A stretch of 64,000 nt of DNA from Pseudonocardia kunmingensis (GCF_006716445.1 NZ_VFPA01000004.1:558001-622000); one strand, 5' to 3'. Positions 24,976 through 34,459 are shown, numbered from the stretch's first letter. Notes: a model not told the origin generated them from the sequence alone. Made by a program: numbers and translations.

Positions 24976-26471
24976 TGAGGACCGTCACGCACTGGATCGG
25001 CGGGAAGCCGGTCACCGGCGAGTCCACCCGCACGAGCCCGGTGTGGAACCCCGCGACCGGTGAGCAGCAGGCGGAGGTCCTGCTCGCGAACCGCGCCGAC
25101 GTCGACACCGCCGTGCGGTCCGCGGCCGCGGCGTTCGCCTCGTGGTCGCAGTCGTCGCTCTCGCAGCGCACGAAGATCCTCTTCAACTTCCGGGAGCTGG
25201 TGAACGCCCGCACCCAGGAGCTCGCGGAGATCGTCTCCGACGAGCACGGCAAGGTCGTCTCGGACGCCCGCGGCGAGGTGCAGCGCGGGCTCGAGGTGAT
25301 CGAGTACGCCTGCGGCATCCCCACCCTGTTGAAGGGCGACTACTCCGACCAGGTCTCGACCGGCGTCGACCTGTTCTCCTTCCGCGAGCCGCTGGGCGTC
25401 TGCGCGGGCATCACGCCGTTCAACTTCCCGGTGATGGTCCCGATGTGGATGCACCCGGTGGCGATCGCGTGCGGCAACACGTTCGTGCTCAAGCCGAGCG
25501 AGCGCGACCCGAGCGCGTCGGAGCTGGTGGCGCGCCTCTGGGCGGAGGCGGGGCTGCCCGACGGCGTGTTCAACGTCGTGCACGGCGACAAGGAGTCCGT
25601 CGACGCCCTGCTCGAGCACAGGGATGTCGCCGCGGTGTCGTTCGTCGGGTCCACGCCGATCGCGCGCTACATCCACGAGCGCGGCACCGCGGGCGGCAAG
25701 CGCGTGCAGGCCCTCGGCGGGGCGAAGAACCACGCGGTCGTGCTGCCCGACGCCCCGATCGACTACGCCGCCGACCACATGGTCGGCGCCGCGTTCGGCT
25801 CCGCGGGCGAGCGCTGCATGGCGATCTCCGCGACGGTCGCGGTGGGTGGTGCCGCCGACGACCTCGTCGCGGCCGTCAGCGAGAAGGCCCGCGCGGTCAA
25901 GGTGGGCCCCGGGCGGGAGGCGGACAGCGAGATGGGCCCGGTCGTCACGGCCGCGGCGAAGGAGCGGATCGTCGGGCTGATCGGCAGCGGCGCCGAGCAG
26001 GGCGCCGAGCTCGCCGTCGACGGGCGCGGGCTCACCGTCCCCGGCCACGAGGACGGCTTCTTCGTGGGCCCGACGGTGATCGACCGGGTGCGTCCCGAGA
26101 TGGACGTCTACCGCGAGGAGGTCTTCGGGCCCGTCCTGTCGGTGGTCCGCGCCGACGACGTCGACGCCGCCATCGCGCTCATCAACGCCAACCCGTACGG
26201 CAACGGCACCGCGATCTTCACCTCCTCCGGGGAAGCGGCGCGCCGGTTCCAGCGCGGCGTGAACATCGGGATGATCGGCATCAACGTGCCGATCCCGGTG
26301 CCGATGGCCTACTACTCCTTCGGCGGCTGGAAGGACTCGCTGTTCGGCGACAAGCACATCCACGGGCCCGAGGGCGTGTCGTTCTACACCCGGGCGAAGG
26401 TCGTCACCTCCCGCTGGCCGCACGTCGAGCAGGCGACGGGCGCGAGCTACCACTTCCCGACGGCGACCTGA
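24975..26471 (+). CDS. iolA: Methylmalonate-semialdehyde dehydrogenase (acylating) IolA/MmsA
   Basis: A 498-aa CoA-acylating aldehyde dehydrogenase. The cofactor segment ITPFNFPVMVPMWMHPVA and the nucleophile Cys in GSAGERCMAIS (about residue 281) are those of MSDH. It turns malonate semialdehyde into acetyl-CoA, CO2 and NADH, the last step of inositol breakdown, and can also act in valine breakdown. The ATG shares a base with the iolD stop (TGATG). Confidence 0.93.
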   Translation: MRTVTHWIGGKPVTGESTRTSPVWNPATGEQQAEVLLANRADVDTAVRSAAAAFASWSQSSLSQRTKILFNFRELVNARTQELAEIVSDEHGKVVSDARGEVQRGLEVIEYACGIPTLLKGDYSDQVSTGVDLFSFREPLGVCAGITPFNFPVMVPMWMHPVAIACGNTFVLKPSERDPSASELVARLWAEAGLPDGVFNVVHGDKESVDALLEHRDVAAVSFVGSTPIARYIHERGTAGGKRVQALGGAKNHAVVLPDAPIDYAADHMVGAAFGSAGERCMAISATVAVGGAADDLVAAVSEKARAVKVGPGREADSEMGPVVTAAAKERIVGLIGSGAEQGAELAVDGRGLTVPGHEDGFFVGPTVIDRVRPEMDVYREEVFGPVLSVVRADDVDAAIALINANPYGNGTAIFTSSGEAARRFQRGVNIGMIGINVPIPVPMAYYSFGGWKDSLFGDKHIHGPEGVSFYTRAKVVTSRWPHVEQATGASYHFPTAT

Positions 26472-26473
26472 CC

Positions 26474-27397
26474 ATGGCCGCCCTGGGGAAGCTCACCCTC
26501 GGCACCGCACCCGACTCGTGGGGCGTGTGGTTCCCGTCCGACCCGCACCAGGTCGGCTGGCAGCAGTACCTCGACGAGATCGCGCAGTCCGGCTACCTGT
26601 GGACCGAGCTGGGCCCGTCCGGCTTCCTCCCGCAGGACCCGGAGCGGCTGCGCGACGAGCTGGAGTCGCGCGGCCTGCGGGTCAGCGGCGGCACGATCTT
26701 CGCGGGCCTGCACCGCGGCGCGGAGGCGCTCGACGAGGCGGTCGAGGCGTGCAGCCGGGAGTCGCGCCTGCTCACCGCGCTCGGCGCCCGCCACCTCGTG
26801 CTGCTCCCCGAGCAGTACACGGACATGCACACGGGCACGTCGACGCAGTCCGGCGACATCGACCCGGACCAGTGGAAGAACCTCACCACCGGCTACGACC
26901 GGCTCGGGAAGACCCTCCTCGAGGAGTTCGGCGTCGACCTGGTCTTCCACCCGCACGCCGACACCCACGTCGACACGCAGGAGCGCGTCGAGCGGTTCCT
27001 CGCCGACACCGACCCGCGGTACGTGAACCTGTGCCTGGACACCGGCCACATCTCCTACTGCCACGGCGACAACCTCGCGATCATCGAGCGGTTCGGTGAC
27101 CGGGTCCGCTACGTGCACCTGAAGCAGGTCGACCCCACGGTCCGCGACCGCGTCCGCGCCGAGAAGCTCTCGCTCGCCGAGGCCGTGCCGCTCGGCGTGA
27201 TGGTGGAGCCACCGTACGGGGAGCCGGCGATGCCGCCGCTGCTCGATGCGCTCGACCGGCTCGACACCGACCTGTTCACCGTGGTCGAGCAGGACCTGTA
27301 CCCGGTCGAGCCGCACATCCCGCTGCCGATCGGTGCCCGCACCGCGGGCTACCTGCGCGGCTGCGGGCTCGGTCCCGTCCGGCGCTGGCCCTACTGA
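26474..27397 (+). CDS. IolE-like TIM-barrel isomerase/dehydratase
   Basis: A 307-aa xylose-isomerase-like TIM barrel beginning LGTAPDSWGVWFP with TELGPSGFLPQDP, LVFHPHADTHV, LCLDTGHISYCHGD and YVHLKQVD, the pattern of inosose dehydratase (IolE) and its relatives; the His, Asp and Glu of the metal site are present. It lies three bases after iolA and may dehydrate 2-keto-myo-inositol or epimerise another inosose. A second IolE-like protein is encoded at 33349, so one of the two probably serves another inositol isomer. Confidence 0.72.
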   Translation: MAALGKLTLGTAPDSWGVWFPSDPHQVGWQQYLDEIAQSGYLWTELGPSGFLPQDPERLRDELESRGLRVSGGTIFAGLHRGAEALDEAVEACSRESRLLTALGARHLVLLPEQYTDMHTGTSTQSGDIDPDQWKNLTTGYDRLGKTLLEEFGVDLVFHPHADTHVDTQERVERFLADTDPRYVNLCLDTGHISYCHGDNLAIIERFGDRVRYVHLKQVDPTVRDRVRAEKLSLAEAVPLGVMVEPPYGEPAMPPLLDALDRLDTDLFTVVEQDLYPVEPHIPLPIGARTAGYLRGCGLGPVRRWPY

Positions 27398-27450
27398 TCT
27401 GACCCCAGCCCGCCGCTGCGGCCGGCTGTGCACTGAAGGGAGACTCAACG

Positions 27451-28446
27451 GTGAGTACCAGGAAGACGATGCGCACGCTGGCGGTGGTCGCGGTGCTGGG
27501 CCTCGGCCTGGCGGCGTGCAGCAGCCAGGGCGGAGCACAGCAGGAGCAGGGCGGTGGCGGCGGGGGAACCGGCGGCGCGGTCGACACCGAGCGCTTCACG
27601 ATCGCGATGGTCACCCACGAGCAACCGGGCGACACGTTCTGGGACCGGATCCGAGCCGGCGCCGAGGACGCCGCGGCCGCCCACAACGTCGAGCTGAGGT
27701 ACTCGAACGGCGCCCAGGCACCCGAGCAGGCCACCCTGGTGCAGAACGCGATCGACAGCCAGGTCGACGGCCTCGCCGTGACGCTCGCCCAGGTCGAGCA
27801 GGTCGGGCCCGCGGCGAAGGCGGCGGCCGACGCCGGCATCCCGGTGGTGGCGTTCAACGCGGGCAAGGACGAGTACGAGCGGTTCGGCGCGGAGATGTAC
27901 TTCGGGTCGGACGAGACGATCGCCGGCCAGGCCGCCGGGCAGCGCCTCGCCGACGACGGCGCCCAGAAGGTCCTCTGCGTGGTGCAGGAGCAGGGCCACG
28001 TCGCGCTCGAGGCCCGCTGCGCCGGCGTGGCGGCGACCTTCCCGAGCACCGAGAACATCTACGTCCAGGGCACGGACCTGCCGTCGGTGCGGTCGACGAT
28101 CGGCGCGAAGCTGCAGGAGGACCCCGCGATCACGCACGTCATCGCGCTCGGCGCACCGTTCGCCCTCACCGCGCTCGAGTCCGTCGCCGACGCCGGGAGC
28201 CAGGCCAGGGTCGCGACCTTCGACCTGAACGTCGACGCGGCCCGCGCGATCCAGGAGGGCCGCATCCTGTTCGCCGTCGACCAGCAGCCCTACGTGCAGG
28301 GCTACATGTCCGTGGCGTCGCTGTGGCTGAACCTCACCAACGGCAACGACCTGGGCGGTGGCGGCCCGGTGCTCACCGGACCGTCCTTCGTCGACTCCAC
28401 CAACATCGACCAGATCGTCGACTACGCGCAGAACAACACGCGCTAG
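27451..28446 (+). CDS. Sugar (inositol) ABC transporter substrate-binding lipoprotein
   Basis: A 331-aa type I periplasmic binding protein of the ribose/inositol class. It has a lipoprotein signal with LAAC and Cys at about residue 23, a Gly/Gln-rich linker, then the core with HEQPGDTFWDRIRAGAEDAA and VDGLAVTLAQ. The GTG start has GAAGGGAGA before it. It lies inside the iol cluster, so myo-inositol is the likely ligand. A strong hairpin follows the gene. Confidence 0.87.
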   Translation: MSTRKTMRTLAVVAVLGLGLAACSSQGGAQQEQGGGGGGTGGAVDTERFTIAMVTHEQPGDTFWDRIRAGAEDAAAAHNVELRYSNGAQAPEQATLVQNAIDSQVDGLAVTLAQVEQVGPAAKAAADAGIPVVAFNAGKDEYERFGAEMYFGSDETIAGQAAGQRLADDGAQKVLCVVQEQGHVALEARCAGVAATFPSTENIYVQGTDLPSVRSTIGAKLQEDPAITHVIALGAPFALTALESVADAGSQARVATFDLNVDAARAIQEGRILFAVDQQPYVQGYMSVASLWLNLTNGNDLGGGGPVLTGPSFVDSTNIDQIVDYAQNNTR

Positions 28447-28453
28447 AACCCCT

Positions 28454-28486
28454 CCGGGGGGAGCCGGCGGCCCCGGCTCCCCCCGG
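28454..28486 (+). terminator. Hairpin between binding-protein and permease genes
   Basis: A perfect 14-bp stem, 28454-28467 with 28473-28486, closes a five-base loop just after the binding-protein stop codon. It should protect the upstream mRNA or end part of the transcripts, giving more binding protein than permease. Confidence 0.72.
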
Positions 28487-28510
28487 GTCCATCAGACCCT
28501 GGAGCGGGCC

Positions 28511-29575
28511 ATGTCCTCATCCGTCGCGACCCAACCGTCCCCACCGACGCCGACCCCCGCGGTCGAGCGCCCGAAGAAGCCGCTGCTGTCCACCCTGCTC
28601 ACCCGCCCGGAGGTCGGGTCGTTCGCGGCGGCGATCGCGATCTTCATCTTCTTCTCCGCGATCGCCGAGCCGTTCCGCAGCCTGCCGGCGCTGTCGACGG
28701 TGCTGTACGCGAGCTCGTCGATCGGCATCGTCGCCGTGGGGGTGGCCCTGCTGATGATCGGCGGCGAGTTCGACCTGTCGGCAGGTGTGTCGGTGGTGAC
28801 CGCCGCGCTGACGGCGTCGATGATCAGCTACCAGCTCAGCGCCAACCTGTGGGTCGGCGTGTTCGTCAGCCTGGTCGTCATGCTGGCGATCGGGTTCTTC
28901 AACGGCTACCTGGTCGTGAAGACCGGTATCCCGAGCTTCCTCATCACCCTGGGCTCGTTCTTCATGCTCGGAGGCATCAACCTCGGCGTCACCAAGCTGG
29001 TCACCGGCACGGTGGCCACCCAGAACGTCGCCGACATGGACGGGTTCGCCTCGGCGCGCGCGGTCTTCGCGTCCGAGTTCGCCGTGGGCGGGGTGACGAT
29101 CCGGGTCACCGTGCTCTGGTGGATCTTCTTCGTGGCGCTGGCCACCTGGATCCTGCTGCGCACCCGCCTCGGGAACTGGATCTTCGCCGTGGGCGGGAAC
29201 GCGGCCAGCGCCCGGGCCGTCGGTGTCCCGGTGGACAAGGTGAAGATCGGCCTGTTCATGGGCGTGGCCCTCATGTGCTGGTTCTACGGGATGCACCAGC
29301 TGTTCGCGTTCAACACCGTGCAGTCCGGCCAGGGCGTCGGCAACGAGTTCCTCTACATCATCGCCGCGGTGGTCGGGGGCTGCCTGCTCACCGGCGGGTA
29401 CGGCTCGGCGATCGGCGCCGCGGTCGGCGCGTTCATCTTCGGCATGACCACCCAGGGCATCGTGTTCGCCGGCTGGGACCCGAGCTGGTTCAAGTTCTTC
29501 CTCGGCGCGATGCTCCTGCTCGCGGTCATGCTCAACCTCTACGTCAAGAACTACGCCCTCAACCGGAGGAGCTGA
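28511..29575 (+). CDS. Sugar ABC transporter permease (RbsC/FrcB type)
   Basis: A 354-aa membrane protein with about ten helices after a 40-residue cytoplasmic tail rich in Pro. The family motif GGEFDLSAGVSVVTAAL (about residues 82-98) and GGNAASARAVGVPVDKVK are typical of BPD_transp_2 permeases. It imports the ligand of the preceding binding protein. The ATG at 28511 was chosen over the longer frame, which would run through the hairpin. Confidence 0.9.
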   Translation: MSSSVATQPSPPTPTPAVERPKKPLLSTLLTRPEVGSFAAAIAIFIFFSAIAEPFRSLPALSTVLYASSSIGIVAVGVALLMIGGEFDLSAGVSVVTAALTASMISYQLSANLWVGVFVSLVVMLAIGFFNGYLVVKTGIPSFLITLGSFFMLGGINLGVTKLVTGTVATQNVADMDGFASARAVFASEFAVGGVTIRVTVLWWIFFVALATWILLRTRLGNWIFAVGGNAASARAVGVPVDKVKIGLFMGVALMCWFYGMHQLFAFNTVQSGQGVGNEFLYIIAAVVGGCLLTGGYGSAIGAAVGAFIFGMTTQGIVFAGWDPSWFKFFLGAMLLLAVMLNLYVKNYALNRRS

Positions 29576-29580
29576 GCGCC

Positions 29581-30396
29581 GTGACCGACACGATCGTGGG
29601 GCACGCGGACCGGAACCTCGAGGTCGGCACACCGCTCGTCGAGATGGAGGGCGTCGGCAAGGCCTACGGCGCCATACGGGCGCTGGAGGGCATCGACCTC
29701 ACCGTCAACGCAGGCGAGGTCACCTGCGTCCTCGGGGACAACGGCGCGGGCAAGTCCACCCTCATCAAGATCATCTCCGGGCTGCACCCGCACACCGAGG
29801 GAACGCTCAAGGTGGACGGGCAGGAGGTGCACCTCGGCTCGCCGCGCGAGTCGCTCGACCACGGGATCGCCACCGTCTACCAGGACCTGGCCGTCGTCGG
29901 GCTGATGGAGGTGTGGCGCAACTTCTTCCTCGGCTCGGAGATGAGGAAGGGTCGCTATCCGCTCGCCCCGCTGGACATCAAGGGCATGCGGGAGATCGCC
30001 GACGCCGAGCTGCGCAAGATGGGCATCGTCGTCAAGGACATCAACCAGCCGATCGGCACGCTGTCGGGCGGCCAGCGCCAGTGCGTGGCGATCGCCAGGG
30101 CGGTGTACTTCGGCGCGCGCGTGCTCATCCTCGACGAGCCGACCGCCGCATTGGGCGTGAAGCAGTCCGGCGTGGTGCTCAAGTACACCGCGGCGGCGCG
30201 GGACGCCGGGCTCGGCGTCGTCTTCATCACGCACAACCCGCACCACGCGTTCCTCGTCGGCGACCACTTCATCATCCTCAAGCTCGGCCGCCGGGTGCTC
30301 GACAAGAAGCGCTCCGAGGTGACGCTCGAGGAGCTCACCGCCGAGATGGCGGGCGGGCAGGAGCTCGCCGAGCTGTCGCACGAGCTCAAGCGCTGA
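29581..30396 (+). CDS. Sugar ABC transporter ATP-binding protein, single ATPase domain
   Basis: A 271-aa ABC ATPase with Walker A GDNGAGKST (about residue 54), Q-loop VYQDLAVV, signature LSGGQRQ, Walker B VLILDEPTAALG and an H-loop in FITHNPHH. It has only one ATPase domain, about half the length of RbsA/MglA, like FrcA-type importers; two copies would form the dimer. The stop codon lies in the first unit of a tandem repeat. Confidence 0.9.
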   Translation: MTDTIVGHADRNLEVGTPLVEMEGVGKAYGAIRALEGIDLTVNAGEVTCVLGDNGAGKSTLIKIISGLHPHTEGTLKVDGQEVHLGSPRESLDHGIATVYQDLAVVGLMEVWRNFFLGSEMRKGRYPLAPLDIKGMREIADAELRKMGIVVKDINQPIGTLSGGQRQCVAIARAVYFGARVLILDEPTAALGVKQSGVVLKYTAAARDAGLGVVFITHNPHHAFLVGDHFIILKLGRRVLDKKRSEVTLEELTAEMAGGQELAELSHELKR

Positions 30397-30453
30397 GCGG
30401 AGCTTGCGGAGCGAACAGACAGCGCTGAGCGGAGCTTGCGGAGCGAACAGACG
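30390..30453 (+). repeat. 32-bp tandem duplication at the end of the ATPase gene
   Basis: Units at 30390-30421 and 30422-30453 differ only in their last base. Each holds GCGCTGAGCGGAGCTTGCGG followed by AGCGAACAGAC. The TGA in the first unit is the ATPase stop codon. The second unit ends 18 bases before the iolG start. Confidence 0.85.
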
Positions 30454-30471
30454 ACGCAGGAAGGGATCCCC

Positions 30472-31491
30472 GTGACACTCAACGTCGGCGTGATCGGCAC
30501 CGGCATGATCGGGCAGGACCACATCCGGCGGCTCACCCACGTCCTGTCGGGCGTCCGGGTGTCGGCCGTCACGGACGTGGACGCCGGGCGGGCCAAGACC
30601 GTGGCGGACGACCTGCCTGCCGCGGTCCTGCAGCCCAGCGGGCAGGCACTCATCGAGGACCCGGCCGTCGACGCCGTCGTCGTCACCTCGTGGGGCCCGA
30701 CGCACGAGGAGTACGTGCTCGCCGCGATCGCCGCCGGCAAGCAGGTGTTCTGCGAGAAGCCGCTCGCCACCACCGAGGAGGCCTGCGCACGGATCCTCGA
30801 CGCCGAGGTGGCGGCGGGCCGGCGGATGGTCATGGTCGGGTTCATGCGCCGGTTCGACCGGCAGTACCGGGCGATGAAGGAGGTGCTGACCGGCCGGTCG
30901 ATCGGGGCCCCGCTGCTCATGCACGCCGCGCACCGCAACCCGTCGGTGCCGCCGCACTTCACCAGCGAGATGATCATCAACGACTCCACGGTGCACGACA
31001 TCGACGTGGCGCGGTGGATGTTCGACGACGAGATCGCCGCGGTCACCGTGCTGAAACCGCGGATCAGCAGCAAGGCGGCGGCCGGGTTCAACGACCCGCT
31101 GCTCGTGCTGCTGGAGATGGCGAGCGGGGTGATCGTCGACGTCGAGGCGATGGTGAACGCCGGGTTCGGCTACGACATCCGCGGCGAGGTGGTGTGCGAG
31201 GACGGCACGGTCGAGCTGTCGGAGAGCGCGGGCGCGGTCGTCAAGCGGGCCGGGCAGTACGCCGGGCGGGTGCCGGCGAACTGGCGCGAGCGGTTCGTCA
31301 GCGCGTTCGACGCGGAGCTGCAGGCCTGGGTGGACGCCGTCACGGCCGGGGGCACCACCGGGCCCAGCGCGTGGGACGGCTACGCCGCCACCGTCGCCTG
31401 CGAGACCGGGTTGCGCGCGCTGCACAGCGGGCGGCGGGAGCCGATCGTGCTGCGCGAGCGGCCGGACCTCTACAAGGAGCCGACGCCGTGA
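30472..31491 (+). CDS. iolG: Inositol 2-dehydrogenase, Gfo/Idh/MocA family
   Basis: A 339-aa NAD-dependent oxidoreductase: Rossmann motif GVIGTGMIGQDH at the start, the EKPLATT motif with the catalytic Lys (about residue 97), and the HDIDVARW motif with the metal-free His/Asp pair of IolG. It oxidises myo-inositol to scyllo-inosose, the first step of the pathway. The GTG start at 30472 follows AGGAAGGGA. It overlaps the next gene by four bases. Confidence 0.85.
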   Translation: MTLNVGVIGTGMIGQDHIRRLTHVLSGVRVSAVTDVDAGRAKTVADDLPAAVLQPSGQALIEDPAVDAVVVTSWGPTHEEYVLAAIAAGKQVFCEKPLATTEEACARILDAEVAAGRRMVMVGFMRRFDRQYRAMKEVLTGRSIGAPLLMHAAHRNPSVPPHFTSEMIINDSTVHDIDVARWMFDDEIAAVTVLKPRISSKAAAGFNDPLLVLLEMASGVIVDVEAMVNAGFGYDIRGEVVCEDGTVELSESAGAVVKRAGQYAGRVPANWRERFVSAFDAELQAWVDAVTAGGTTGPSAWDGYAATVACETGLRALHSGRREPIVLRERPDLYKEPTP

Positions 31492-32354
31492 AGCTCGCCG
31501 TCGACCCCTACATGCTGCGGCGCACACCGCTGCTGGAGCTGCCCGGCGTCGTCGCCGAGCTGGGCTACCGGTACATCGAACTGTCCCCGCGGGAGGACTT
31601 CCTCCCGTTCTTCGTCCACCCGCGGGCCGGTCGCGACCAGATCGCCGCGTTCCGGCGCGAGCTGGCTGCGGCGGACGTCGAGCTGGCCTCGGTGCTGCCG
31701 CTCTACCGCTGGTCGGGCCCGGACGAGGACGCCCGGCAGGCCGCGGTGCGGTACTGGAAGCGGGCCGTCCAGGTCGCCGTCGACCTCGGCTGCGACGTCA
31801 TGAACTCCGAGTTCAACGGACGACCCGAGTCGGCCGAGGCGAGCGAGGCGCAGTTCTGGCGCTCGCTGGAGGAGCTGCTGCCCGTCTTCGAGCGCGAGGG
31901 GGTGCGGCTGGTGCTCGAGCCGCACCCGGACGACTTCTGCGAGGACGGCCGTGCGGCCGTCGACCTGGTGCGCGGGATCGACTCCGACCTGGTGTCGTTC
32001 CTGTACTGCGCGCCGCACACGTTCCACCAGGGCGGCGACCTGGCCGACGTCATGCGCTACGCCGGGCCGCTGCTCACCCAGCTGCACCTCGCCGACTCGT
32101 TCGACCACACCGGGTCCTCGGGCCTGCGCTACATCGTCAACCCGCCCGGCTCGACGGCGCGCGTGCACCAACACCTCGACGTCGGGCAGGGCGAGGTCGA
32201 CTGGGACCTGTTCTTCGCCACGCTCGCCGAGGTCGGGTTCGACGGCATCGCCACGGTCTGCGTGTTCGCGTGGGAGGAGCGGGCGCGGGAGTCGCTGGTG
32301 TCCAACCGGGAGAAGGTGCAGGAGTACATGCGCAAGCACGGGCTCGACTCGTGA
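31488..32354 (+). CDS. IolH-like sugar phosphate isomerase/epimerase
   Basis: A 288-aa TIM barrel. MKLAVDPYMLRR-like start, YIELSPREDFLPFFVHPRA, CDVMNSEFNG, LVLEPHPDDF, HTFHQGGDL and INLHLADS-type ending (LHLADSFDH) resemble IolH proteins of inositol clusters. Its reaction is not settled in the family; an isomerase or epimerase acting on an inosose or on a keto-sugar phosphate is likely. The GTG at 31488 overlaps the iolG stop by four bases. Confidence 0.65.
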   Translation: MKLAVDPYMLRRTPLLELPGVVAELGYRYIELSPREDFLPFFVHPRAGRDQIAAFRRELAAADVELASVLPLYRWSGPDEDARQAAVRYWKRAVQVAVDLGCDVMNSEFNGRPESAEASEAQFWRSLEELLPVFEREGVRLVLEPHPDDFCEDGRAAVDLVRGIDSDLVSFLYCAPHTFHQGGDLADVMRYAGPLLTQLHLADSFDHTGSSGLRYIVNPPGSTARVHQHLDVGQGEVDWDLFFATLAEVGFDGIATVCVFAWEERARESLVSNREKVQEYMRKHGLDS

Positions 32355-33352
32355 GGAAGCTCGGGATCGGGCTCGCCGGCGTCGGCCGGATGGGCCGCAT
32401 CCACGCCACCAACCTCGTCTCGCGGTGCGCCCGGGCCGGCCTGGCCTGCGTCTACGACGCCGACACCGCACGCGCGCAGATCCTCGGCACGCAGCTGGAC
32501 GTGCCGGTCGCGGGGAGCTTCGACGAGCTGCTGGAGCGCTCGGAGGCGGTCGCGATCGCCACCCCGACCGGCACGCACGCCGAGCTGTCGGTCGCCGCGG
32601 CGCAGGCCGGACGGCCGGTGTTCTGCGAGAAGCCGGTGTCGCTGGACCGGGCCACCACGGTCGCGACGATCGAGGCCGTCGAGGCCGCGGGCGTGGTGTT
32701 CCAGGTGGGCTTCCACCGCCGCTTCGACCCGGACTGGGTGGCCGCGGCGGACCGGATCGCCGCGGGCGAGCTGGGCGAGGTCACGCTGTTCCGGACGTCG
32801 CTGCGGGACATGAACCCGCCCGATCCCGCCTACCTCGCCGGGTCCGGCGGCTTCTTCGTCGACGTCACCGTGCACGACCTGGACGTCGCCCGCTGGCTGG
32901 TGGGCGAGGTCGTCGAGGTCAGCGCGCACGGCAGCGCGTCCGACCCGGCGTTCGCCGCGCTCGGCGACATCGACACCGCGGTCGTGGTGCTGCGGTTCGC
33001 GAACGGGGCCCTCGGCGTGATCGACAACAGCCGCGGCGCCCGCTACGGCTACGAGTGCTCCACCGAGGTCATGGGCACGCTCGCCACCGCCCGGATCGAC
33101 AACCCGCACCGGCGGGGCCTGGAGTGGCGCAGCCCCGGCGTCGCCGCGCGCGACCTCGTGCGCGACTTCGAGGAGCGCTACCCGCACGCCTACGCCGCCG
33201 AGCTGGACGCGTTCGCCGAGTGCGTGCGAACCGGCGCGGCACCGCGCGTCACCGGCCGGGACGCGCTCGCGGCGTTCGACCTCGCCCTCGCGGCCGACGC
33301 CTCGTGGCGGACAGGCCGCCCCGTGACCGTCTCCCAGGAGGTATCCGCATGA
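32351..33352 (+). CDS. Gfo/Idh/MocA oxidoreductase, second inositol dehydrogenase-like
   Basis: A 333-aa oxidoreductase with GLAGVGRMGRIHA, ATPTGTH, FCEKPVSLD (catalytic Lys about residue 93) and TVHDLDVARWL. It is clearly of the inositol dehydrogenase type but diverges from iolG at 30472 and is closer to the gene at 37635 (shared PAYLAGSGG and DNSRGARYGY-like stretches). It may oxidise scyllo- or chiro-inositol. The GTG start overlaps the preceding stop (GTGA), and its own stop overlaps the IolE-like gene. Confidence 0.82.
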   Translation: MRKLGIGLAGVGRMGRIHATNLVSRCARAGLACVYDADTARAQILGTQLDVPVAGSFDELLERSEAVAIATPTGTHAELSVAAAQAGRPVFCEKPVSLDRATTVATIEAVEAAGVVFQVGFHRRFDPDWVAAADRIAAGELGEVTLFRTSLRDMNPPDPAYLAGSGGFFVDVTVHDLDVARWLVGEVVEVSAHGSASDPAFAALGDIDTAVVVLRFANGALGVIDNSRGARYGYECSTEVMGTLATARIDNPHRRGLEWRSPGVAARDLVRDFEERYPHAYAAELDAFAECVRTGAAPRVTGRDALAAFDLALAADASWRTGRPVTVSQEVSA

Positions 33353-34305
33353 CCGCAGACCGGATCGCAGGCGCACCCATCTCGTGGGGCGTGTGCGAGG
33401 TGCCCGGGTGGGGCTACCAGCTGCCCCCGGCGCGGGTGCTCGCCGAGATGCGCGACGTCGGCCTCGTCGCCACCGAGCTCGGGCCCGAGGGGTTCCTCCC
33501 CGCCGACCCCGGCGCCACCGCCGACGTGCTCGCGCGCCACGACCTGCAGGCGATCGGTGGCTTCACCCCGCTGCTGCTGCACGTCCCGGGCAAGGACCCG
33601 GTGCCCGACGTGGAGCAGCTGCTGAAGACCTACGCGGCGACCGGTTCCGACGTGCTCGTGCTCTCGGCCGTCACCGGTCTGGACGGGTACGACGAGCGCC
33701 CCGAGCTGGACGACGACGGCTGGGCGACGCTGCTGGGCAACCTCGACCGGCTGCACGCGACCGCCGCCGGGCACGGTGTGAAGGCCGTCCTGCACCCGCA
33801 CGTGGGCACGATGGTGGAGAACGGCGCGGACGTGCAGCGCGTGCTCGACGGTTCGTCGATCGCGCTCTGCCTCGACACCGGGCACCTGCTCATCGGCGGC
33901 ACCGACCCCGCCGAGCTCACCCGCCAGGCGCCGCACCGGATCGCGCACACCCACGTCAAGGACGTCGACCTCGGCCTCGCCCGGCAGGTGCAGTCCGGGC
34001 GGCGCACCTACACCGAGGCCGTCCGCGAGGGCGTCTACCGCCCGGTCGGGCACGGTGACGTCGACTTCGCCGCGATCGTCGGGCACCTGCGCGACGACGG
34101 CTACACCGGCTGGTACGTCCTCGAACAGGACACGATCCTCACCGAGGAGCCGCGCGACGAGGGGCCGCTCACCGACGTGCGCACGAGCGTCGAGGAGCTG
34201 CGCACTCTCCTGGATGCTCGAGCGGGCCGACGCCGACCTGCGGAGGAGGAGCGCAGGGAGCGAGGAACGAGCGACCGAGCACCGGAGGAGCAGGGCGGCG
34301 TCTGA
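33349..34305 (+). CDS. iolE: IolE-like inosose dehydratase with repeat-encoded tail
   Basis: A 318-aa TIM barrel beginning with the typical APISWGVCEVPGWGYQLP stretch, followed by TELGPEGFLP, VLHPHVGTM, LCLDTGHLLIGG, HTHVKDVD and WYVLEQD. This fits inosose dehydratase, which turns 2-keto-myo-inositol into the diketo substrate of IolD. The conserved domain ends at about residue 290. The last 28 residues (RAGRRRPAEEERRERG and on) are wholly encoded by a dispersed repeat that also supplies the stop codon, so the native C-terminus has probably been replaced. Confidence 0.72.
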   Translation: MTADRIAGAPISWGVCEVPGWGYQLPPARVLAEMRDVGLVATELGPEGFLPADPGATADVLARHDLQAIGGFTPLLLHVPGKDPVPDVEQLLKTYAATGSDVLVLSAVTGLDGYDERPELDDDGWATLLGNLDRLHATAAGHGVKAVLHPHVGTMVENGADVQRVLDGSSIALCLDTGHLLIGGTDPAELTRQAPHRIAHTHVKDVDLGLARQVQSGRRTYTEAVREGVYRPVGHGDVDFAAIVGHLRDDGYTGWYVLEQDTILTEEPRDEGPLTDVRTSVEELRTLLDARAGRRRPAEEERRERGTSDRAPEEQGGV

Positions 34306-34347
34306 AGGGCCCGCGAGCCGCCGGAGCGAAGCGGAGGCAAAGAGGAC
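34219..34347 (+). repeat. 129-bp dispersed repeat, copy A
   Basis: This purine-rich stretch matches the reverse complement of 56905-57034 at about nine of ten positions, including a perfect run of 46 bases (34251-34296 with 56957-57002). It begins within the last codons of the IolE-like gene and continues past its stop. Confidence 0.85.
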
Positions 34348-34459
34348 ACTGCTCCCCGTCCGAGTGACGCACGCCTCACCCGGAAGTGACACGCTCCGGG
34401 CCGCTGCGACGATAGTCCGCAGAGCAGTCGGCACCGGAGCTCCGAGGGGGGCGACCACC

